Of a DNA stretch of 64,000 nucleotides, positions 11,801 through 23,800 are shown one piece after another. The stretch is from Tenodera sinensis. Its lineage: Eukaryota; Arthropoda; Insecta; Mantodea; Mantidae. The first letter of the stretch is position 1, and the number at the start of each line of letters is the position of its first letter. The stretch is taken from assembly GCA_030765045.1 (NCBI GenBank), contig CM060965.1:24912935-24976934 (forward strand), read 5' to 3'. A program made the translations under genes and the position numbers. Below the pieces are notes generated by a model. The model saw only the letters and a list, made by a program, of their open reading frames with translations. It ran no database searches and had not been told where the DNA came from.

Positions 11801-14800
11801 CACCTTTTCCCTGAAATGAAGATGTGGCTAGGAGAGCGGCACTTTCAAACCAACGAAGATCTTCAAAACAACGTCAATGTTCATTTAAAATCATTGGCGG
11901 CAACATGTTGTGAAGAGTGTATTTCAAAGCTTGTCCACAGGTACAACAAATGTCTCAATCTTTTCGGTGATTATGTTGAAAAGTAACCATAAGTGTACAA
12001 AACTTTTGGTAATAAAATAATTGTTTTCTATGAACTTGTCTTTTAGCTATAGCCAGGCCTGAATTTAGGACCTCTGACGCCCCTGGGCAAAAAAACATTT
12101 GCTGCCCCCCCTCCCCCCAACTTGCAATACATATATTACTTAAATTTTCACAACAAAGAGAATGGTTTCACTAGTTTGGATACTTAAGTATGAGTGGTAA
12201 ACACCATAAGTGAGTTTATTAAAATTTAAGTAGAAACATCTTAATAGAAAGAACTTACACTAAAGAGGCATCACCCCATATGAGATGTCAAAACATATAC
12301 TGTTTAAATAACAAGAGGCTTCCTCCTTGCCCTGTCATTTGCAAACAAGTTTATCAGTTCGTTATAGTCCATTTTCACTGTTAAGTCAGATTTAATTGCA
12401 AGAACACATGGAACTCGCAAAATTTATCAGGGAAGAAACAGGAAGGAAATGCTTTAACAGCAAGTTCTTTATTATCTGGTATAGTTTCAGCTATTTAAAT
12501 TCTGTATATCACTGGGTTTAGCAATGTTTTCAAAGTGCACATTCGATAAAATCACTCAAAACATGTGTTATTAAATTATTTTAAGTTCAAGAAACCAGAA
12601 AAACTTAAAGATTGGTATACCTATATGGCCGGCATGGGATGGGCAGTATGACTTCCCAGGATTTTCAGCCAAATATTTATTTTATTCTGTCATGGATTTA
12701 AATTCCCACAAAATAAAATTATTCATTTGCACTTGTTCAAAGACATGTGGAGAAAAGTGATTTGGAAAAGGCTACTTGCAACAACGCAATAACTAGGCTT
12801 GTGAAACAGGAATGTATAGAGTTGAAGTTTTACTCACTGACAGACATACAGGTGTACAGATACCTGTTAAAAATTCAGTATCTGGAAGTAGACCATGAAT
12901 TTGATGTTGGCATCGATTTGGCATTTGTCTAGAAGTCTTAACAAAAAAAGAAAAAAAAAATTAAAATGGTAGAAACACAATACCCACTCTGGATGGCATG
13001 GAAAGTCACTATAAATAACAATTTGTGATGGGCTGCACAAAACTGTAGTGAGAACAGTGAATAAATTATGGATTAAAGGCAAATAAAACTCCTATCATGC
13101 TCTGAATAAAATTATTTTAAATAACAGTTCTTAAAAGATTTTGTTCATATTCATCATTGTGTGTACATACTGGCACTTTGGAAAGCTATCACAGTCTTGG
13201 TTTCATGCGTGCTCCAAAAAGAGCATATAATGACCTTCAACTTACACCAATAGTTGGAACCAACGCAGTCTTTGGTGTTCACACTGTCTCATAATTGTTA
13301 ACAGTATGGTTTAAATCTTCAAAATCACACTTATTTGGTTCAAACTGATAAGGACACATGTTCACTCATTCTCAAAGTGTAACCAAATTGGATTGGTGTG
13401 CAATTATCTAGGAGGTATGTATGAAACTTGTTAGTCTGTTACAAAAAACGTCTTGTATGAATGCAGTGGAGCTCATGGCATCACAAGTCAAATCGACCAC
13501 CGCCTGCAACATGAGAACTACTCGCTTTGGGATGGTGAAACTGCCTGCCTTGCTATCTATTCTTGATGGCAAATCAACTAATGTGGCAAATGAAATATTC
13601 ATTTTTGTGTTTCGTTCTGTTTTAAGTAAAAATAGTGAAAGGAAAGGTAAGAAAGAAGGTTATTGGTTTAGTAGTACTGTTTGTGAATATGATTTGAAAG
13701 GTAATGTGTAGGAGAAAAAATCAGGCAAGTTGTCATGGTAGCTTAATGGTTAGAGCAGTCTCACGCAGGGTGGAAGGTCTGTGATTCAAATCCTGGCTGT
13801 GGCATTCAATTTTTCAGTTCCGATCTCAATCAATCATCTTGTTAACTGAGACAGTTAACAAAGTGGATGATATTGAGAAAAAAATTGATTCACTCAAAGG
13901 TCTAAAATTGGAAGCTATTAAATAGAAAAAAAAATTGTGGATTTCATACTATGTGTAAAATTGTCGAAGTTTTGGAAGAAGTAGACGGTAAAATTGAAAA
14001 TGGTGTGCTATGACATTCATTTGATGAAATATGCAAGACTATCTTCATGTGATCTCCCGTATCGTGCATTGTTTTGAGATAATCAATATCAGTAATGAAA
14101 AACTTGGAGAAAGATTTTGTGGTTCACTGCAACAGAGAGTTGTTTCAATCCACCAACATGACTGATGGATGATTTTTAACATTAGAACTTACAATTTTGT
14201 AATATTGAAACAAAATATTTTTGCATGTTTCATGCCTATGTTTTATATTTTTCCTACATAAAAAATAAAATATTTTTGAAACTTTTTAGCAATAAAAGTC
14301 TGTTCCCTAATTATGAGTGTCCACAAAATAGAAGCCAATTCCTCACTTTTGCAAGTTTCTTACATATTGCGGGTGGATTGTATGCAAAGGCCTGAAAATA
14401 AGTATAGTTAATGGTATAGTTACCTTGGTGCTTCACTTGGTTGCTCTGCAGCTGTCTCTGTTACAGCTGTTTTATCCTCCTCCTTGGTTGCTATGGCCTG
14501 TGTGTCGTCTTCATGTCCTTCTGCCTCATCTTCCTCCCCACTCTCTTCTTTTGGAATTTCCTTCTTCTCTTCCTCTTTCTTATTTTCTTTTACCTTGGGT
14601 AGCTCATTAGCAGACTCCTCTGCCGCATTTTTGGCATTATGCTCTTCTTTACCTGAATCTTCAATGGACTCTGTATCAGTTTCTAGTTTGCCTGTTTTTT
14701 CTTCCCTTTCAGTCTTTTTCTCTTGTAAGATTTTCTCTTCATCATCTTTCACCTCCTGTTCAACTTTTACGTCTTTTTTAATATCAATATCTTTTACTGT

Positions 14801-17800
14801 TTCTGCTTTATCTTTTACTTCCTCTTCGATGGCAGTATCTTTCTCTTTAGCATCCACATTCTCTTCCTTGTTGGTTTCCTCTTCGGGAGCTTCTTGTTCT
14901 GCTTTTTCATCTGTATTTTCATCAGATTTATCCTGTTGACTTGTTTCCTTTCTGTCATTTTCATCCTCTTTTTTCACTTCTTCCTTGTACAGATCTTTCT
15001 CTAGATCTTCAAATGAAATATCTTTGTCAACATCTTTTGACTCCAGTTCTGATGATGGTATTTCAATTGCTACTACTTCAATCCTGGAGCTTTCCCCAAC
15101 ATCAAAATTCTCTTGTTTGATATCCTGGTTTACAACAGCTACTGTACCTTGAGCTGACTTGCCTTTCAGAACATTTGTGGCTTTTTCTTCTTCTACTGCC
15201 ATCATTGTCTTCTTCTTGGTCTCTACTTCATTATCTTTAGCATCATTTTGCTCTTCATTCTCTTTCTCTTCATCATCATCGTCATCATCATCCAGTTTTA
15301 TATCTGTCACCACTGGCACTTCCTCCTGGTTTCCTACAGATGTACTATCCATGATGAATATGTCTAGGTCCCCTGCTGGTGCTGGTGGTACCTCTATAAC
15401 TTCTGTCACTGTCTGTTCTGTGGCAACAGCCTCTTGGATTTCACTGTCCATTACCACTGGCATGTCCATTATCATTTTTATGTCTTCCTCAGCCAGTCCA
15501 TTCTCTTGCTTTTTGCTTTCAGGTTCATCTTCTTCCTTCTTTACTTCAGTTCCTTGTTCTTCTGATTTCTGAGGCGATTCTCCTTTGTCTTCCTGTTTAT
15601 CACCTTTAATCATTTCTGCTTCAGGTTTCTCCTCAGTCATAACTTCTGTTTCTTCTGCAACTTCTGCAGCAGGTTCCTCAGGTTTAATAGGCTGAAGCAA
15701 AGAGGAATAATACAAGGGTATAAATGATTGCAATATGTAATAATATTCTAGTAAAAAAAAAATATTTTTGAAATGTTAGCTGTAACATTTAATTTGCATC
15801 CATTTATAGTAATAATTTGTTAATGCAGAGGTGTTCATGGATTCTGAAACTGTTATTTATAATGGGATTGAAAATAATGTCACTCTCGCTAAGGGACCAA
15901 AAATAAAAAAAATAAATAAATTTTAAGAAAATCCAGCAGAATAGTTAGACATTTCATGCAACTGTGTATTTATGCATTACAAATTTAAATTATTAATATG
16001 TTTTTAAAACATTTATGTAATTAACTTTGCCTTGAGCAATTGATTATTTTAAATATGTGTAATACAATTGTATTCGTTCCTACAGGAAAAAAGAAAAATT
16101 GAATAATGTTGGGAATATGTTAAACCATTATTTAAATAACTGAAAAGGACTGATTCCACAACAAAATGATTGTGACAACATGAACATTTGTGGCAGAAAA
16201 TAACATTGTCAGCATTAATAAATGTTTCATATGTACACTAGCGAGAGAAAGTTTGAACTAACCAACTGTATTTTAGTTTGTGTGTTATTGATTCCACCAT
16301 TCCATTGATTCTGAATTAATATATTCTTTCAAGTATTTGAAGGCAAATTACAGTATGCTTCATTACAAGCGGTTTGAACCTTCTCACAATAGTTTTATAC
16401 AGCATTTAACTTATGTTTAGAGTGTCCCAGAGCTCTTCCCAATGCTTGGGTGTAATCGGAGTAGTCTCAATAGTAAAGGTGATCAGTTCTGTGACAGCCC
16501 AATTGTTAATTGCATAGTAAGATTATTAGTATAGCACAAAGTGCTCCAAATAAACATGAGTGGGTAAAAGAGCAAATGTGAGTGCAAAAAAAGAGCAATG
16601 GCATGTGCATACAAAGACGCAGGAATGTCCAACAGAAAAACAGCAAATAAACTGGGCATTTCTGACTATAGTGTTTGCTCTGCATTGAAGCACAAAGAAG
16701 AAGCTGGTTTCCATGCTGATCACCATGCAGTGGACATCCGTGAAAAACATCAGTAGTGGAGTACAATAGAATTATACTTTAGAACAAATGTGATGGGCAG
16801 CAGTCAGCTGTGTATATCTGCAGTGAAGTAAATACTTCCAGGGCAGAGCCAGTGTCAGTATTGACAGTAAAAAGTCACCATGTGCAGTTTCGTTGTTTGG
16901 ACGTGTAGCTGTGAATCTGTCAGCACAAGCTTAAGAGGTTGCAGTTGGTCAAACAGCACCAGAATTGGACCTTAAACGACTGGAAAAGTGTTCTGGAACG
17001 CGTTTCAGAAAATTATAAATGTAAGTGTTGTTTAGTGTTATTGACTCACCTTTTAGATTAAATTGATTATAACACTGTTTTCAAACTTCTAAGAAAGGAA
17101 GATATTGTATTGAAAAATTCCAACCAATAATAAAGGATATCTCAGAAATGGCCTAAGCCCACAAAGAACTCTACTCTAAAGCAAATTAAATACAGAAATG
17201 CACAAACACTGGACATACCTCCACTTCTGGAAACAATTTTCGGTTAATTCTGTGACTGGGCCTTGGAGTAGCAGCTCTAGAAGATGTAGTAATCTGGCTA
17301 GATTCTGTTGGAACTTTCATCTCTACTTCCTCCATCTTTTCTTCACTGTGACAAAAGAAACAACACATCAAACATGCATCCTGCTTCTGCACTATTCATT
17401 TATGTTATATTTTATAAATTGTGCAATACCTTGGCAAGTATCATTCCCAGGTCATAATGGAAGATTATTTTCCCTGCCAAGCATTAAATTTTTCTCTTAA
17501 GATGTAAGATAAGAATCATTAATAAAATACATTTAAAGGCAAAAATTGCAAGTTTGAATTATTTCCCTTTACTATTCCTTGTCAGAATGCCTGATCTTCC
17601 GTAGATGAAGTCTGATGACGTCAACACTTCACTACACTTTGTTTTATGATGTGGCATGCCTTGTTAGATCAACTATTTCTTTCTTTCTTTCTTTTCAAGT
17701 TTTATTTAAAATGAGCCTTTCAAATCTACATTTTTAACATCTGCATTTCCAACACAATGCATTTTCAACTTATCTGAAACCTGACAAAGTGAAATGTTAA

Positions 17801-20800
17801 ATTTTGGAAGGAAGAAAAAATAATACATAAAAGAAATATTGCTCATTTTTCAGCGTCTTATCTTTTCTTTTGTTGTCAAGAATTGATAAATTGCGTGAGA
17901 TAGCTCTACAGTGACATGTAAGACTTGCATTCAAGAGGTCCACAGTTTAAATCTCGCAAGGATCATCCTCTCTGACTGCTAGTTAGTACGGTGATTTCTT
18001 TTATTTTCTCTTTTAGGATATTTTTTTCTGGTCTACACTATCTATTTGAAAGTCATTTTTCTGTAAAACTTCCAGAATTTAAAGTACTCTTTAAGGTATT
18101 CTTTGGTGTTCATAGGAATGTTAACTCAAGATCAGGCTGTTTATTACTGCATATTTGAGTTTTCTTGGGTTGTAGCTGTCATTTTTAGTGTGGTTATCTG
18201 TGTGTGCATATTTCCTATGATTGCCAAAGCTTATTTTATTTCGATTTTCACATAATTTTCACACATTTCTGACTACAAATAAAACAAAATGGTATTTTTA
18301 AGGGGTTACATTATGCAGAATTATACTCAGAATCCTTATACAGTGAGTGTAATTAATGGAAATTGAGTATTATTAGCAGCAGTGTATTAATGAAGTTTTA
18401 GTAGAAATAGAAATAATACTATTGGTAATTATTATTTATTTATGTCAACAAACTTACTGTTGGTACATAAAGTACTTGCAATAGTAAGTCACCATTGGGG
18501 TAACTGTCTCTTATGCGAATTTGAATTTGATTTGGTTTAAGGGCGCTCAACTTCTAGGTCATCAGCGCCCTTAAAAGATTCATGGCAATAGCTAGATATA
18601 AATTTCACTCAAAAAATAAAAATACTAGCAACAAGAAAAGTTTACAAAGGTAAAAAGCAGTGGCAATAGCCAGATATGAAACAAGGTGATAAATATGTCC
18701 AAAAGCAGAAACAGATAATTAAAAAAATTTAAATCCTCAAATTGATATTGCACTCCGCTAAAAAATTAAAAACTCTATCAACCGCTGTTTTGTCGTCTGC
18801 TAGGACCTCTGCAAGTCTGGCAGGCAGCTGCAGAGAATCCCGAAGGTGCGCTAGAGAGCAACACTCTAGCAACACGTGGCGAACTGACAAAAGATTGTCA
18901 CACAGCGGACATAGAGGCGCAGGGTCCCTTTTAAATAGGTAACCATGCGAAAAATTGCAGTGCCCTATTCTAAATTGAGCCAAACTAACCTCCTCGCGAT
19001 GAGATGTGCGACAGGAAGTTACCCAGTTTATCGGAAGTTCTTTCACTTCTCTAAGCTTATTACCGCGGAGAGCTGACCACTCGTCGTGCCAGGACGACAG
19101 CACCGTTCTCTGCACTTCAAGCCTAAAGTCTTCCGAAGTAACACGTGAGATGGTAATACTGGGTTCTGTAGTTGCCGTCTTTGCTGCTAAATCTGCCATT
19201 TCATTCCCCGGCAAACCTACGTGACCAGGAATCCATGCACACACCACGTCAACGCCAGAAGCGTGTAAAACATGGAGGGCATCCTGGATACGTTGTACAA
19301 TAGAGTGGGGGTTGTACAACTGACAAAGGCTCTGCAGTGCACTAAGGGAATCGCTCAAAATCAGGCAGTTACCTAATTTACGACGGCAAACATACAAAAC
19401 GGCTCGATAAATTGCATAAAGCTCTGCAGTAAAAATGGAGGTGCTATTTGGAAAACCGGATGTATATGGTTCGGTTCCATAAACATAAGCACATCCAACA
19501 CCATTGGAGCCCCTTGACCCATCAGTGTAAATATATCGACGGTCAGTGTAGCCCGACAAAAATTCTAAGAAACACGTGCAGATACTTGAAATAGGCATCG
19601 TGGACTTCTGGTGTACGGTCATCCCAAGATCTACATGGGGCGTACCAGATAGCCAAGGGGGGTAAAGTTTCTCGCCCTTGGCAAACATCACAGGCAGTTC
19701 CACTCCAAGCTTCACTGGGAGCTCTTGGAAACGGAACCCCGCAGGCTTAGGACTAAGGGTGCTATTCCTATATCGTTCTCTTAGCGTGGTGGTGAAAAAA
19801 GAAGCGAACGTTGGGTGCTTAGGCATACATCTAAGCGCACAACCATAATTTGCCAAGAGAATCTCACGCCGATATTGCAGAGGAGGTTCTGCGGACTCGG
19901 CGTAAAGGCTCACCACTGGGCTTGTTGGAAAAGCTCCTGTTGCAACGTGGATGCCCCTATTATGGACCACGTCTAATCTTCTCAGCACAGATGGTCGTGC
20001 TGACGAATAAACAATACACCCATAGTCTAGCTTGGATCGGATCAATGCGCGATATATTCACAACAAAATTGTCCGCTCCGCTCCCCACGATTTGCCATTC
20101 AGTACTCGCATAATATTTAGGGAACGGTCACATCTCGCTCTTAGCTGTGCAATATGCAACGACCAACTAAGCTTCCTGTCCAAGATCAAACCCAGGAAGC
20201 GCGTCTCTTCTGCGAAGGGAAGTACATCTGGACCAAATCGGAGCGAAGGTGGTAATCGTCTCCTACGGCGCCAGAAATTAACGCAGATTGACTTCTCAGT
20301 TGAGAAATGGAAGCCGTTTTTCACGCTCCATTCTCTAAGGTTGTCCAAACATTGCTGCAGGTGCCGTTGTAAGAACGCCGTGTGCTGAGAAGTGCAATAG
20401 ACAGCGAAGTCGTCTACGAATAGGCATGACGAAACTCCAGGTGGAACACATTTCCAGATGGAGTTCATTGCTATAGCAAAGAGCGTGACACTTAGCACCG
20501 AACCCTGAGGTACTCCCTCCTCCTGAACAAAAGAATTAGAAAAAACCGAGCCGACCCTTACTCGGAAAAAGCGGTCCTTCATAAACTCCTGAATGAAAAG
20601 TGGTAGGCATCCACGTATGTTCCAGGCATACAGGGAACGCAGAATCCCTGCTCGCCAGCACGTATCATAAGCCTTCTCAAGATTGAAAAATATGCCAACG
20701 GTTTGACAGTTCTTCATAAACCTGTCCATTATCTGTGTCGATATTGACACAAGATGGTCAACAGTTGAACGGCGTCGTCGAAAACCACACTGGATGTTAG

Positions 20801-23800
20801 TCAGTAGGTTACGACTTTCTAACCACCATACCAATCGTCCATTGATCATGCGTTCCATCACCTTGCAAACGCAACTGGTGAGGGAAATAGGACGATAGCT
20901 GGAGGGAAGATGACGGTCCTTCCCAGCCTTCAAGATGGGAATAACAGTGGCCTCCCGCCAATTTTCTGGGAGTATACTGTCAACCCAAACACGATTATAG
21001 ACCTCGAGCAGGAATGCCTTACCTTCAGGAGAGAGCTGTTGCAACATTTGTACATGAATACCGTCTGGTCCTGGTGCTGAACATCGCGAAGATTTCAGGG
21101 AATGCTCCAGCTCCGCCATGGTGAAAAGGCGATTGTAATCTTCTACGTTTCTAGAACAAAACGTGAAGCCTTGAGATTCCACCTAAGTTTTAAATGGAAG
21201 GAACTCAGGGGAGTAGTTTTCCGAGCTAGACACTTGTGCGAAAGCACTGCCAAAGGTATTGGCCACTTCAAATGAATCAACAACAGCTCCTGTGGCTGTT
21301 TTTAGTCCCGCTATTGGTATTTGGGTCGTTTTAGCTGCAACACGCCTTAATCTATCCCACACAACCGAGGAAGGTGTGTATCGGTTAAATGAAGCTGCAA
21401 ATTTGCTCCATGATGACTTTTTGCTATCCTTAATGACTTGTCTGGACCTGGCGCGCATTTTCTTGTATTCGATCAGGTTTTCCAAAGTAGGGTGACGTTG
21501 GAAAAACCTAAGTGCATGCCTTCGAGCACGAATGGCATTCCAACATTCTTCCGTCCACCAGGGGATGGGAAATTGACGGGGGTGTGTAGTCGACCGCGGA
21601 ATCGATTGTTCAGCAGCAGAGAGAATCGTCTCCATGAGATGCTGTGCCAAATTATTCACTGAGTCGTGCTCGTACGTAAAGGCAGCCAACTGGCTGTAAA
21701 GGTTCCAGCTGGCATGGTCCAAACGCCATCTGGGCATACGTGTGGAATATGTATGTTGCGTCAAGAGACTAATAAGACATGGGAAGTGGTCACTAGAGTG
21801 TAAATCAGAGATGACATTCCATTGTAAGGAGACTGCCAACTGAGGTGAACAAACTGCAAGGTCAAGGTGTGAGAAGCTGTTATGAGAGTCAGAAATGAAT
21901 ATAGGCTCTCCAGTGTTGAGGAGAGCTAGGTTGTGACTGTCCAAATAATCGGCAATAAGCGTACCTCTCGCACAAGCGCGACTTGAACCCCAAAGTGGGT
22001 GGTGCGCATTGAAGTCTCCCAACGGTGTTGGCAACTGGGAAACTAGATCGTCTAAATCAATGTGCGAGAAGTCATGGGACGGAGGCAAATATATATTACA
22101 GATGGTGAAATGGATGTCTGGCAGTAGAATCCTTATTGCAACTGATTGGATATCAGACTGTATTGGTACAGATTGCATATATATGTCATCTCTCACAAGT
22201 ATCATAGCGCCGCCATGTGCCGGAAAACCCTCTTCTGGTGTAACATCACACCGTACTGGGGTGTATCGCCTTAGATGGAAAACGTCTTGAGGACGCAGCT
22301 TAGTCTCTTGCAAACATGCAACCAGAGGTTCGTTTTCTTTGAGCAAAAGCTCAAGTTCTGGTCTTTGAGTTCGAATTCCACGTATGTTCCATTGTAGGAT
22401 AGACATATTGCATTGTGTATGGGATAGGTAATTCCAAGGTAACTCTTCAATACATTGGAGTAGGCGGTTGTCGAACTAATTTCGCCCTTTTTTTCTCTCT
22501 TGGGCTTATAGTTTTGTCAGATGCTTTTTCACGCCTCTTTTCCACTGGGGGTCTTCCAGTGTGGGCAGATTGGCCTAAATCCATGTCCTCTGCCAAGGAC
22601 GTGCGTTTTCCCATAGCAAACTTGGGTTCGAGTGTCTCGAACCGGTTGCTAATGGGGACCGGCGAAGATAAAAGATGTCGGTCTGAGTCCACCCCTGAAG
22701 ATTCTCCAGAAGAAGATTTTCGGGATCTTCGAGGAGATGTTCGGGGACTCCTATATCCCTTCGATGTACTGGGATCGGACGTACCATTTTCCTTGAGGAA
22801 GTCGTTTCTTGTATAAGTCTTCTTGAACTTATCGGTGAGGCATCATATCTTACGGGCTTGCTTCTTTCTTGTGTTGATCTTGATGCTTTTGATGGTGATG
22901 TAACGCTGATGTTCTTTGCACTTATGGACTTTGTAGACGTTGACACAGATTTGCGTGCCGATGTAGAAGGCTTTGGAATTGAGCTACGGGCTACGAGTGT
23001 TTTTTCTGATATTGTTGCCCCATTTATATCGCTCGTTTGTGTTGCGATTTCTCGTTTCGGTACCGTTTTAGCTGTAACTGAGCTATAGGTACCGGATCTT
23101 GGAATAGAGGGTTGGCGTAGACGCAAGAGCTTCGGGGCTTCTGAGAAGGGCACCTTCTCTCTAACCCGTATCTCTTGGATTGCTCTTTCCTCTACAAAAC
23201 GGGGGCAATCTCGGGAGCTGGATGCATGTTCACCCTTGCAGTTTACGCATGACGGCGCTGCAGCACAATCACCATCATGTAATGCATCCCCACAGTTATT
23301 ACAAGTAGGTATTCCCTTGCAAAACTCGTTTGTATGCCCAAAGCGCTGGCATTTAAAACATCTCAGCGGGTTTGGGATGAACGGCCTAACTTCGATGGAC
23401 TCATACCCTGCCTTAATCCTTTGTGGGAGATCTACCCGATCAAAGGTCAGGAACAGGGTACGTGTTGGCTTCAGTTCACCACCTTCTTTGCGTTGAACCC
23501 AGTAAACATTAGTAACGCCTTGTTCCATAAGATTTTCTTGAATCTCCTCATTGCTTAAATCATCCAATGCACGGGTGTTTATCACACCGTGCAAGGAGTT
23601 CAAAGTTCTGTGCATCTGAACACTGACAGGATAACTTGCTAGCATATTCGCTTTCAGTATCTTAGCTGCCTGGGTAGCTGAATGTGCTTCAACCAGGAGT
23701 GTGCAATTGCGAGATCTAGTGCATGACTTTACTGGACCAGCAATATTATCCAAACCCTTTTGTATCGTAAATGGGCTCACCGATAAAAATTTCTTGTCTC

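Noticed and set aside
14425..15572. Open frames on the plus strand over 14425-15572 (Ser/Phe-rich)
   Set aside because: They are the complement of the BRD8 acidic exon; GAA/GAG/AAG codons read as Ser, Phe and Leu on the other strand.
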